Shown here: positions 1 to 11,924 of the stretch, one piece after another | Position numbering within the stretch: the first letter of the stretch is position 1 | Layout: each line of letters opens with the position of its first letter | Origin: Phoebastria nigripes | Taxonomy: Eukaryota > Chordata > Aves > Procellariiformes > Diomedeidae | Assembly (NCBI GenBank): GCA_035582835.1 | Contig: JAYKAV010003443.1 | Location: 1,054,588 to 1,118,587, forward strand | Length of the DNA stretch: 64,000 nucleotides | Reading direction: 5' to 3' | Notes under the pieces: model-generated | The model's input: the letters and a program-made list of their open reading frames with translations, nothing else | Told to the model about the DNA's origin: nothing | The model's database searches: none | Position numbers and translations under genes: made by a program

Positions 1-2768
1 TTTCTGGAAAATCGGTAGGTAAAGAATGAACAAGGGAGCCAGAAAACCTTGAAAAATTTATACATTAGGGATTTTTTTATCAGGATATAATATATAAAGG
101 AAATTATAAGCTGAATTTTGTAATAAAGAAGTGAATTTTAGAAGAACAAGAGTCATGTTTCATTAACTGCTACATTAAAGAGGACACTTGTAATGTCTCA
201 ATTTTTAACTTGTAAACATTACCGAACTCTAAATCCTGGCCCAACGATCTTTAATGCAAGGAATAAGGGAGAGATTCAAACACTGAATTATGTTCAGATT
301 TAGTTCAATATTGACACTATTCTTTTCTTACAGTTGAAAAGGAAGACCTGAGGGTGAAAGTCCCCAGCTAATGGGAAAAATGTAGACGAAAAAAATTCAA
401 GACATTAGAGTCAAGGGGCATTGCAAGAATGGCTGATCAGCATCACTCTTTCGTGCTTAGTAATAAATATCCAAATGATGACGTATACCACGCAACAGAG
501 GCATGTTGCATTTATATGAATAGCAGAAGTGTGCAAAAGCTTGCATATGCACCGTGGGTTACTAAGTGTACCTCATACTGTTAGACCTGAATGCATACGT
601 GGAGTTGTTCCCAGGTCCTCTCATCTACNCTCTGAAATTCTGTATGTAGATAAGCAAACTATCAAGAAAGACATTAATAGGACCATTACGGAACAAAAGT
701 AGGACGCTGGCGACAGAGAAATTTGATATTGTTGGAGACTCAGAATTAATTCTTGTCTTAGTACTTCCAGAGAAAGCTAAAGGTCACATCCTGAAGAATG
801 CAAAGGTGAAATGTTAAAAGGTTTTATGATAACGCTAAAGCAGACAGACCATTAAAAGTATCTGAAGTTTGCAAGGCTTTATAAATTCAAGTAAATTATA
901 AGCCAGGATTGACGAGAAAAGAACACAAGAACTTTGAATACTTGCTTGATCCTTGATAGTCTGAATAACGATAAGTGCCCAAACAGGGTTAGTAATTTAG
1001 AACTGATATTTACCAAAAAAAAAATCCTAAATGAGTAGTGCAGACCTATGCACTCAGTAACATTAAAGGAGAAGTATCAATAAGAAATGAGATAGATACA
1101 CATAATTTAGAGCTATTTGAAATTGCTGAAGGCAGCATGGTTTCAGGAAATAAATTTTTCCTTCACTGGCATGCATTCTGGCCAGAGGGAAGAAGAATTG
1201 AGTTAGCCTGTGGGTAAAAGCTAAAGAGAATTTTAAGGAGGTTTTGAATTAGTCCTAATCTANAGTACGGCTTCTCCTTGAATTTGAAGCTCATAAATCA
1301 TTGTGTTCTAGGCCAGGTTTGGGATAATTTCTTGGTAGATGAATGAAGTATTCAATGGGAATTTGTTTTGAAGTCAGCTAGCAATTCAGCCAGCGCTTCA
1401 TCCTTACCAAAGACTTTTATTTTACGTATATTATGGAGCCGTAAGATCTGAATCTGTATGAGCAGACATAAAGCTAGATGAGTTTTACCAGTGATGAGCT
1501 TTGCATCGACTCATGACAGTTGCTGTGATACACTGTCCAGCTTTGAGGTAAGCTCTGAATTTCTGCAATGAAATTCAGTGTTTGAAGAACTACTAGCCAT
1601 CAGTGGGCTAGCAGAGCTTCTACTATGTCTTGGGTAGCTCCCGTTGCTTCAGGACACTTTATGACTTATAAGCCAAGTAACCTGGAAAAAACACACACAC
1701 ACAAACCAAAAAATGCATTAGAGTAGGAATACTTTATCTTCAAAAGGACCATTGCTGAGGAAGAAATGAAGGTATTTTAGCTCAGGATATTCAGAAACTG
1801 TTTGTGTTTGGAACAACAGATCAGGTAGAGGTTCATGTTATCAAAGATCTTTTTTAACTGTTTGGTTTCTCNAGAACAGTGAGAGAAACTCCATGGGGAA
1901 TAAGACAGACACAGGTACATAAAATATATTATTGCTTTGAACTAGGACAGTTGCAAACAGAAAATCACCGCAGAAGCCCCAGCTCAAACCACCAGAAAGC
2001 AGAATGAGTTTCATGCCTGTTGCTATTCAGTATCTTACACTAAATGTTGTATCTTTCCATCTTAACTCATTTAACACCTATATTACCAGACCCATGCTGG
2101 AGGCCCGTGTCTCCACCACTACCCCTCCTCCCTGACTTCCAGATAAATGAAACAGTGCACAGAATAGTTATTTGATTAGCAGAGCTAACATGCTAAATTT
2201 AGAAGGCACTACCAGATTTTCATCAGAGAACTAATTTTTCTAAGTGATAAGCTTTAAATGACAGTGTAAAAGGTGTGTATTTCCAGACAGCCTAAACATC
2301 TTGTGGACAAAACAAGTGAGAACAGCACTGCCAAGAAAAGTTTGTCAATACTGTAATACTGAGAGAGAAGAGACAGTGAAATAAATATATTAGATTCAGA
2401 AAAAGTTTCTACAACAGTCATCACCAGGAAAGCCCTTTGCATTGATTTCTGAAAAAGAATGAATAAAATATTACACTTCCCATCCAAACCTGAGAAGCAA
2501 CCGTCTAAAGCAATTTTGACTGGTCTGGCTTACTTTTGGCAGGCTGTGAGATCAGAAGGAGATCAAGGAGGTGTCTCACTGGTGCAGACCCTGAGTCTGG
2601 ACAGATTTACTGTTTGCCATAGGTGCTGGTATCACAAAGACATAGACTTGGCACACTGCAGTCAAAGTTTCAACAGGACTTAAAAAGCAGTATGCATGGA
2701 GAGGCTGTTGAATTTACAACCTGGATATTACCCTAGAAGAATAGATATCATTGGGAATGACTAGATGT
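1..2768. other. AT-rich stretch, no gene recognised
   Basis: I see no coding exon, RNA gene or identifiable repeat here. The stretch is AT-rich with frequent stop codons in all frames. A very short CA run lies near 1690-1703. Isolated ambiguous bases occur near 629, 1263 and 1872. Open frames in the 2250-2690 area are under 80 codons, overlap on both strands and carry no family motif, so I treat them as chance. Confidence 0.6.
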
Positions 2769-2986
2769 AAGGAAGAAATTTTTTACGCTGAGGATGGTGA
2801 AACACTGGCACAGGTTGCCCAGGGAGGTGGTAGATGCCCCATCCCTGGAAACGTTCAAGGTCAGGTTGGACAGGGCTCTGAGCAACCTGATCGAGTTGAA
2901 GATGTCCCTGCCCACGGCAGGGGGGTTGGACTAGATGACCTTTAAAGGTCCCTTCCAACCCAAACTATTCTATGATTCTATGATTC
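2769..2986 (+). mobile_element. CR1 LINE, 3'-terminal fragment
   Basis: This is the 3' tail of an avian CR1 non-LTR retrotransposon in plus orientation. It reads through the typical end of ORF2 (CACTGGCACAGGTTGCCCAG near 2803), then GTTGGACTAGATGACCTTT, GGTCCCTTCCAACCC, and finishes in the diagnostic ATTCTATG octamer repeated at 2968-2985. CR1 copies are usually 5'-truncated because reverse transcription starts at the 3' end, and this copy keeps only about 220 bp. Divergence looks moderate. The two small open frames over it (2751-2945 plus, 2761-2958 minus) are accidental reads of the repeat and not genes. Confidence 0.95.
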
Positions 2987-5900
2987 CTATCTGGAAGAAG
3001 CAGGTGATCTTTCTTGTATATGGCACACTAGCATAAGCCAACAGTCTTCCCTGCTCAAATAAAGAGAGTAGTTCCCTTGACCCATGTAGTTATGATTTCT
3101 TTTAACAAAGCATTGTTTATGTCAGTCATAGAGCAGTTAACCTGGCATGAAAAGACAAGGTGTACCTGGTGTACAGGTAATATCTTTTCAGCTCAGCAGT
3201 GGCTGGCTCAATAATTCTCCTAATACTCCTGTCGTGATTTCAGCACACGGAGAGAAACCGAGGAAGAGATCCACACAGCCATCACTGCTGAGAGTGCCGT
3301 GAGTGCAACCTGCCCACTTGCTAATTCTTTCCTTCACATTAATAGCATAAACAGTAGTTTATGGTTTATTCAGCCACCTGGATTTTCTTATTCAGATTTT
3401 TGAAAATTAAGAACAAATTCAACCCCTTGTTGGTTTTGTTTTTTCTTTCAATGTTAATCACATTAGGTCTTGAGCACTACCTTAACAGAGTTTAATTGTT
3501 TGTTTTCCCAGAACACCTTGTCTCTTGAGAGCCAGAGGTCTTGCTTATTAAAAGTATTTGCATGTCCTAAGTAGATGATGGACTTTAAAGGAACTGGAAT
3601 TAGTGAAATACCCTCATGACAGAGAGTTTATAGATATCCCTGAAACAGTGTTATTTAGAAGAGGTATTGTGTTTCCAAATATATTAGATTGGTTGCTTCT
3701 CCTAGAGATAGGTGTCATGTTTTTGTCTATAAAATATGTAAATTGCTTTCAGGTCTGGAGCTGAAAATAATACCTGGGTGATATATTCAAGAGAGTGTCT
3801 GTACTTGTGTCTCAGCTAGTAATCATGTTTATAAGGCTGTCATTATTGCTCTTGGTTTGAGCTCTGTTAATATATATGTATTCTTCAAAAGAGAAGTACC
3901 ACACAACATTTTCAAGTCTTGCGAAGTAAACTATCATCCGATGCCTTAGTGTTAAGAGAGGGAAAACGAGCAACGAAAAGACACGGAGCTGTTTCTCATT
4001 AACTATTGTAAGATGTCAGCAAGATTAAGGTGTCAGGGTATAGAAAGATGAAGAAGAAAAGAATTACTTAGCAAATAGGCATAAATGAATATAAAATGTG
4101 AATAGAGGGTTCTAGCTCCTTCTAAGGGTAAAAATAGGCCAGTAGACATTACATTGTGCTACAATCAACTCATCCACTCGATCCTGACCTTCATCTTTAT
4201 AGGTGAGACTAGTGGGAGCAAAATGTTACCATATAGCCAATGCTGGGAACTTTCAGAACCATTATTTCTGAAAAGAAATGAATATTCAAAGGCCCCTTTG
4301 ACATAATGAAGGTTAAATCCTATATAGAGTTTTGCAGGCCCATGTGAGTGCTGTCTGACTGGGCTCTAAAATAGCCTGAGTTCAGCCTGTCTGTGAGCTG
4401 CCTGGGAGCTGTATGGCCATGGTTAGTGCAGGGCTGATCCCATGTTTAAACTGCTGAGAAACGCAGCATTACATTGCATCTCGCAAATGCAGCTACACAA
4501 GGTGGGCAGAACAACAGGTCTGCCAGAAAGAAAATATCACGTAGACATATATACATACAGAGAAGTCGCTTGCCTGCAAATTATTTCACAACTGACTCTT
4601 AGAAACCACTTCAGGTATTGCCAGCTAATACCTGCAAATTACCAGCTCGTACCATCTACATACCTGTCACCTTGCCTGGAAAATACTTTAGTTCAGTTAG
4701 TGAACAGTGCTTGCAGCTGTACCTGCTAAGGAGAGAAAGACGACACCATTTTGTCTAAAGGACAAGTAATTCCAGGCAGAAACCGCCATTAAAAACCTGC
4801 TTTTTAGGAGGAAAGAANAANAAAAAAAAAAAGAGACAACAATTTGTTGGCTAGCAACAAACAGTATAGTAATAACATGTTACCACTTCAGAAAAATATT
4901 ATTATCCTTGTGCAAATGAGACTTAGCAAATTACGGACAGCATTTTTGATTTGTTTTCACCTGAGTTTAATTCACAATGGTCACTTATAAGTATAGGGGC
5001 CTTCCATACCTAGGCTGCTGCTCCACGGCCATGAGCAAGCATTGTAAGAAACCTTTGTTTCTGAAACCTAGGACCACTTCTAACATCTTGCATTGATTTA
5101 AATTATGGACCAATTTAGCTAAGCTGATGTAAANCCCAATGTAATTACTTTGTATCAGATTTATGCAGATAGAAAAAGATATATCTGTTCCCTCAGCAAC
5201 AGTTTCAGTCCAGAAATTGTGGAGGCAGAGCATATTAGCTTGTGCCCAGCCTTCAGCAATAATAATTATATAGTTTTGAGACTGAAGCTGCTAGAAGGCG
5301 GCTATGTACACGTTGCTCAGAGACGACTCTAAATCACACTTTTAACACTGATGAGATCAATTTAGTTTCCACATAATGTTAGAAAAAGGAATACATCAAT
5401 ACCTCAAACCCAGCGTAAAGTTATTTACCTCATACTTTCATTAAATTGATAAAAAAAATCTTATGTCTCGTTCTACCAATGTACTTGCAGTCAATGTGTA
5501 GATCAGGCGCAAATTTGCTTTGCATTTAGTGAGGTGCCGTTTGCTGTATGGCCGATAACAGTGCTGGTGATTGCAAAAAGATGGAAAAAGAAAGCTTCAT
5601 TTTGATAGCTGAGTTCGTAGCCCTTTGTTACCCACATTTATAAAGGTGCTCTTTGCTATGCTTTCATCTTTTTATTTATTTGGTTTGGGAATGTCCCTCT
5701 CTTTTCCACCGTATTATAAAAGCTTCGCTCTGTTTCCCATCTGCTGTCTTTGAGAGATCAAATGTAGAGAATTCATCAGTGGAAACATGAGGCGCTTTGC
5801 CACAGTTTCTCTAAAATTCATCTTGCCAGTCACATGCAAACTGAAATGGGTCAGTTTTCATCAGCCTTGGCATTAAGCCTCTGTGCTCTCCCATGAGCCC

Positions 5901-6147
5901 TGTCCAATAATTTAAGAGGGGTGGGAGTGGGAAACAAATTATGTGACTATTAATTCCAGTTTTCTTGTTCAGATGCCAGTACCTCAAAAATAGATCTCCC
6001 TGGGCCAGAGCACTTTGTCATGTTATCTGGAGTAATACTAGTTTGTGAATTATGTCTGGTCAGTTTAGTGTCTCAGTTTGGTCACATTAATCTCTTTGAC
6101 CACTGCCTTAATCACTGAACTCTGCCATCTCATTTTTCATCTTGCAG
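2987..6147. other. Unique sequence without a recognised gene
   Basis: Apart from the small splice-flanked segment at 3244-3298 (listed separately), nothing recognisable is seen. An A-run with two ambiguous bases sits near 4816-4832. The 95-codon open frame at 4442-4729 and the overlapping frames near 4985-5332 have no motif and no splice context. Confidence 0.5.
3244..3298 (+). other. Candidate 55-nt exon (hypothetical)
   Basis: A pyrimidine-biased tract and TGATTTCAG acceptor end at 3243. A near-perfect donor, GCC|GTGAGTG, starts at 3299. One of the three frames is open across all 55 nt: one carried-over base, then 18 codons reading TRRETEEEIHTAITAESA, which is charged and looks like helix-forming coding sequence. 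Another frame contains a TGA. I do not recognise the peptide. Its end phase (0) does not join in frame to the candidate at 6148-6337, so the two are not adjacent exons of one frame as read. It could be a chance splice-site pair, a lncRNA exon, or an exon of a gene whose remainder lies outside the window. Confidence 0.2.
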
Positions 6148-6337
6148 AAAGAAGCTGTCTGACTTTTTGTCTAGTGCCTGGCACAGTGATTGCTCTGTTG
6201 ACTCCATAGCAGTCAGAGGAACCCGGAGTTCTTACAGGCAGCAGCAGGACCAGCCACAGAGGGTACCGTCTCATCAAGCTCAACTATCTCATCTATTCCT
6301 TAATGACCATGCAAATAGCACAGTAACCCCAGATGAT
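6148..6337 (+). other. Candidate 190-nt coding exon (hypothetical)
   Basis: A strong pyrimidine tract and acceptor (CATTTTTCATCTTGCAG) end at 6147, and a good donor (GATGAT|GTAAGC) starts at 6338. Between them one frame is open for 63 codons after one carried-over base. It begins KKLSDFLSSAWHSDC and runs through a Gln-rich patch (RQQQDQPQ, roughly residues 30-37) to NSTVTPDD. The segment looks richer in GC than its flanks. The open frame continues past the donor to a stop near 6373 and has no ATG, so it would be an internal exon. I do not recognise the protein, and a chance occurrence is quite possible. Confidence 0.3.
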
Positions 6338-7032
6338 GTAAGCAATCCCTTTTCACATAGCTTAGCAGGTTAACAACTCGCTGCCTGTCCCAAGCTGCAT
6401 GAACACAAAAAAATCATGAATTCATAGGTAAAAATTAATTTTTAATTACTAGAGAATTCTGTATTTATACACATGATTTACATCAGCCACAAGATGCTTA
6501 CCTGTGTCCTTGTATTGAGAAAATAGCCAGCTAAGCACAATGCATTCACTCCGTGTATATAATCTTGATAAACCCATGTTGCAGATATAACTTTGAAATT
6601 CCATTTTTATGGATCTGTCTAGGTTCATTGGCCTTAGATGTTCCAACGATCCATAGATTAGGAAATATGATTGATAATTCCAGTAAATACCTTAGAAAAA
6701 TCCATACAGAAGTTTCAGAATACATTTGCAAGTGGAATCTGTCATCCTGCCAAAGGATTAATTTTGACTTTGTTGTCAGTAAAAATAAATACTTCAATAT
6801 GCTTCCTCTTCATAAGTGTTAAAATATGTTTTTTCAAAAATTACAAGTTGTATTTAAAATAGAGCCTTTTTCTATCAAATGTGTGCAATTAAGACAAGCA
6901 AAAAAAGTCTTTCTACTATGGAAACCTATAAAAGGTATGGACGGGAAACGAATCTATCTGCTACTGCTACAGAAGTCTATAGTAAACACAAGCATCTAGA
7001 TACTGTTGTATGGTATCAACTCACGAGATATT
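6338..7032. other. No gene seen
   Basis: AT-rich sequence. Overlapping frames of 63-89 codons occur on both strands at 6449-6862. They lie on top of one another and show no motif, which is the pattern expected from low stop density by chance. Confidence 0.5.
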
Positions 7033-7082
7033 TTAGAATAGTATAGTTCAGTTGGAAGGGACCTACAACAATCATCTAGTCC
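7033..7082 (-). mobile_element. CR1 LINE, short 3'-end remnant
   Basis: The 50 bp from TTAGAATAGTATAGTTCAG through TTGGAAGGGACC to ATCATCTAGTCC is the reverse complement of the final part of an avian CR1 (GGACTAGATGAT, GGTCCCTTCCAA, then a decayed octamer). Only the extreme 3' end remains, and the octamer repeat is degraded, so this copy is older than those at 2769 and 28726. Confidence 0.8.
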
Positions 7083-10000
7083 ATTTAGAAACTAGCCTGC
7101 ACACAATGCAAGAAATATTAGGTTGCTTATAATAGCTATTTATCTAGAGGCCTTTAGAATGACATTTTATCAAAGAAAAAAAAAAAGTACCTTTTAGTCT
7201 TGGAAAAGAACTCAGATCATCGGGTTTTATTTCTCCCATAAAGGAACAAGGGAATGTAGTTCCCCCTGAAAACATGAGTAGTAGTTTTGGGGTAAAATGA
7301 GGACTAACTGTCACTAAAGGCAGAAAAAAGCCTAGCACATTCCTTTCCCGCCAGTCCCACTTTGTCAGCCCTTTCCATCATTTGTCTTTTACAGTTGCTT
7401 CTGATTTCTTAGCTTCCCTGATAAAAACAAGTGGGTTTTTTCCTCAGAAACTAAACAGATAGATAAACTACATTCCCATGAGAAAGCAGTACAAGTTCAT
7501 GAATATATTCCTATCGCTATGAATTCCTCCGAGCTTTTGAAAATTGCAGTTGATAAACCTAAGATTTTGAGAGCGAAACTTACTATGAACTGAAAAGTGT
7601 AGTTAGGCAACAGCCTCCCAGAGATATGTCACAATTTTGAGAAATGTGTCAGGATTTGATTTCTCCTTATATGGAAGCGATAAGTTGTCTTAAAAATAGA
7701 AATGTATTTATATGTTGTAGAAGGATGACATTCCAGGACACTGCATGATGAATTAGATGCACTCATAGTGCTGGTAAGGGTGCTTCACAATTAAAGCAGC
7801 TATAGCTGAAGAATCTACCCAGCTTTACGAGAGGGACTGAAGGGGAAGAAAAGTTGTCCAAAGGACAGCAGCTGCAAATAGCATACTTTTTCAAAAACTT
7901 GTATGTGATCAAGATTCCCAGAAAATGAAGGGATTTGTTAATAATGCAATATAAGCCACTACTGGCTGCTTTTGAATCTGTTACAGAGGCTGCTACATTG
8001 CTCAAAATAGGATAGAATAAAATTGTACAAGCACTAAACTTAGCTTTCTAGTCAGCAGGTTTTAAAACACAGTATGATTTGTTCTAACAGGATCTTCTTC
8101 AGTCGACAGTGAAATAGATAGAGAAGTTGGAGAATGGAATAGATAGTGAAATAAGAGACCTAATATTTCCAAGGAAAATCTTATTTGCTTGAACATGGCA
8201 TAGAGCTTTTAAACATTACAAGCCAACCAAAGTGATCAGTAAAAGTTGGGTTTCCTCATATACTGGCCATGGATGTTCCTTTGGGTATGCTAACAACTTT
8301 GTAAAATTCAGTCTATTTCTCCATGAGGCTATCTATGCCCGAAACAGATATAAAAGGAAGCTGAAATATAGATTAGGGTCTACTTTTGGGGGAAGAACCG
8401 AGAAGAGCTAAGATGTGAATTGAAACCAGTATTTCATTGCCTAAAGGTCAACTGTGTTAAAAATGGTGAGAGATTTAGAGGAAGAGCTAACTTTGAAAGA
8501 ATCACCCTCAAGACAGTATGTAGCCCATCAGGACAGTAAACCTCCAACTGCCCTAAAAGAGCTTTTTCCAGGAGTTTAGTTACAAAAGTTTATTTCCTCA
8601 AGGCAAGTTGTCAGTCAGCAAGTATTCCGTTCAAACACTTCTGAGTTTCTTGTGAAAAGATACACCATAGATTTAGAGACAGAAATGAAAGTTCAAGAGT
8701 GGAAGAATATTTCAGAATATATCAAGCCTTCTAGCTTTGCTTAGCGCAGTCAGGGAAAGGAATACCTCTCTACATAAAAGAAGGTCATAAAGACCACTGT
8801 GTTAGTGCCCTGCTATAGCAAAACCACGATGTTGACAGCATCCCCATGCCAATAGAAATGTGAATGAAATAGTGAGGAATAACTGCATTTATGAAAGGGC
8901 TCCATTTGTCACTGCTTGAGCCACTTGGCTCTGTCAGTGATACACTGGTGGAGAAAATATTGCTGTTGAGACTTGCTGTCAGTGCCCATAACCCCTCTGG
9001 CCAGTGACAGAATAAAAGTGGGAAAGTTTTAGGAAATTGCATTATAGCCTGGCCTTTGCTTTGGGAAATTCCTTCAGAGATCAGGTGCAGTAGAAACAGG
9101 GAACTGCTACTCTACCTAAAGACCATTCTCCTGAAGGNGAGACGATCCCAGAGTCCATGCAGCACGCGGTAGACATTTCTGCTATTTGAAGAAAGAAGAT
9201 TCATCTCTTTATACAGATGCCTTATCTTCCAGACAAGGCAGTAATCAATGTTCAAAGCAAGACTAACATGGACAAATCAAGGTTTTCTTGTTTACTCAGC
9301 ATGCAGGGACCTAAGCTGCGTGTATATACAGACATAACTAGGTTATACTGCAGGTGCCTGCACTCTTACACTCCTAACTTCTAGTACGGGTTCTGCTTAT
9401 GCNAGGCAGATTCTCCTGACTTGTCACTGAAGTGTAAACGTTAAGCAGCCTTCTGAACGGAAGGCTGTGATTGATCAGAAACAAGGCTGATTTTAACATG
9501 GTTTGCATTAAAGAGAAAAATACAAAAGAACATTCAAGTATCATGTTGAGGTATCATGTCCAGGACAGAACGTAACTCTCCAGGGTCCCAAAACAGCGGC
9601 AACTCTCTAACTCCACCCTGGAGTAATCTCCAGGTAGGCTGGGCAGTCCATCAGTGGAGACCAACTCGCAGCCCTCTTTATTGTAGCTTTCTTATATATG
9701 AAATGGATAGGATTTCTCCCTGTCTCTTACTAAGGTAACGATGTTTTTGTCATTGGATGTTGTCCCAATTGTCAAATCAGACGATGCTGGAAAGAACTTC
9801 TATTTCATTGCTGGAGTTGTAAAACGGACGAGGAGAACTTTAGGGTGAGCTATCATTCCAGCATAAGGAGAGCTAGAAGCACCACGTATCAGCCATATTG
9901 GGAAGAAATGAAACTGAAACTTCTGCCTGGTTCAAGGGGCTCAGAGGAGAAGTCCAAACTGTTCCGAAAGAATCTGAAGTAGTTTGAAGTAATGATAAGT

Positions 10001-11846
10001 AAACAAGTGGACCCTCTACCTATTGCACTGGGTGGAAAAAAAGCTACACTCCTCAGGATAATCAGGGCTGAGCAGAATTTAACAGAATTAAGACAACACT
10101 TGCAAAGCGTATTTGGGTTTCACAGACAAAATTTAAAATTTAAAGAGCAGACTGATTACATATATCCCAGAATTTACTTATAAGAACAGACATCTCAGTA
10201 GAGCAATCACTATGTGATTACTTTAACAAGAAGGATCTAATGAATGTAATGCAGCTACATAGATGGCTATCTCACATTATTATTTGTAAGAAACTCTATG
10301 AGAAAAAAAATCAAATAACGGACAGAAGCACTAGCAGAAAATATGAAAGAAGTGCTTATGTAGTTAGGTGCAAATTGTAAAACAGGTTGCAAATGAAATA
10401 TACAGTGTGTCAATATTTTCTTTAGAATCTTAGATTAAAGATTTAAATGATAACTTCAAAGGTGGGAACCAGAGAGTGAGAGTTGCTGCTGGGGAGAATG
10501 CTGCAGCTATAGGACATATTAACAGTGAAATGGTAGTGATGCTTAAACTCCAGTTTAACACGTTTAATAGCAGAGGACAAATTGTTCACAAAATTGAAGC
10601 AGTTGATTGATCACCATATCTTTCAGTTGGGTAGGCTGATATGGGCTGGAGTGGCTGGAAGTAGATTCCTCAATGAGTGGAATGAATAAGTCAATGAATA
10701 GCTTCATTGTTGGTCCCCAAATGCTCTATCTCAAATTCAGTCACGTGAGGGATCAATCCAAGTCATGTTTTTATTCTCTGTTTTCCTTTACCAGACTGGA
10801 AATCCTGGGATTCCTGTTGAACCCAGATGAAGAAGAATTTGAAATTATATTAGCGCTGAATTCACGCTTCACAAAGAAATACATGTGGGTAGACCAAATG
10901 TATATAAACTCTGATTTTCTTTATTTTGAAAGAAATTTTGTGTATTGGCAAAAGTTTATACAGCTCTATCTCTTTTTTCCCCAGTAAAATCATAGCTCAT
11001 AGATTAAATTCACTGATAACTCTCTGCAAGAGGGAAATTAATGGTTCACGGAGACACATAAGTACATTTTAAGGATTGCTAGGAAGATAGAGTAGAATTA
11101 TGTGTGGGCAAGGGACTATGACAGTTCTTGTGAAGCAATAAATCACATAATGAACATGGTCTAGGCCTGGTGAACAGCAGCCATCTGCACCCTCCACCCT
11201 GGCACCTAAGAGGTGCAGGCTTCCTGGTGCTTTTTCTCTGTTTATTCCACGCTTACTATACTTTCACAGTAGAACGCACAACTTGCATTGTAATACTAGG
11301 TACTGTAAAACACCTGCTAGTTAAAGGAGAATTTTCTAAACTAAGAATGGCTCAAGCCTAACTAAGTATTGCCAGGATTAGATTATGTTACTGGGACCTC
11401 AGACAAATGATGCTCTGATTTGTTCAGAAAACCTTCTGGTGAAGGTGTTCAAAAGGCAGATAAATAGAATAAATAATAAAATCAGAACTTTCAAGTGAAC
11501 TTGTCTTGTCCTTGTGCTGTCTTCAAGAGAGACCAATATACATGTTTTCAAAGGCTGTTCCAGTGGTTAGAGTAATGAATGACATCTGCACTTGACTTAT
11601 AGCACATGCAAAGAGTTTATGTCAAGAATCATTACCACTTAAACGAGGGTCATCTGATATTTCAAAAGGAAGAAACCCTTCTCATGGCAGGGATTATGGC
11701 AATATGAGCTGAGAGTCTCATAATCACGCACAAGGGCTAGACTGCTTTGCCCTCTCCTGTTAGGCAGCATGACTATGACACTGAGGGTACCGGCTGAGCT
11801 CTCTAACTGGCATTGTAGTTTCTCTGGGACAAGGCNGCTTAAGTAG
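7083..11846. other. AT-rich stretch, no gene recognised
   Basis: I see no identifiable gene or repeat. Open frames are short (at most 104 codons, at 10673-10987), with no recognisable domain and no consistent splice context. Isolated ambiguous bases occur near 9138, 9403 and 11836. Confidence 0.5.
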
Positions 11847-11924
11847 CTTGTATTTGTACAGCACCTAGCACTGTGATTTGTGCTGAAAGCACATAGTACA
11901 AATAATATATTGTAATGGTAATGA
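11847..11924 (+). repeat. Ancient amniote interspersed repeat fragment
   Basis: The motif TTGTACAGCACCTAGCAC, followed about 35 bp later by TAGTACAAATAATA, matches an ordered pair of motifs that recurs in turtle, crocodilian and bird genomes (the 'TACAGCGCCTAGCACAATGG ... ATACAAATAATAA' tail). I do not know the family name with confidence. The intervening sequence is diverged. The 116-codon minus frame at 11639-11989 overlaps it and is not a gene. Confidence 0.5.

Noticed and set aside
6175..6190. GTGCCTGGCACAGTG, resembling a mammalian MIR/L2 tail motif
   Set aside because: It is a single short match in bird DNA, and neighbouring motifs of those families are absent.
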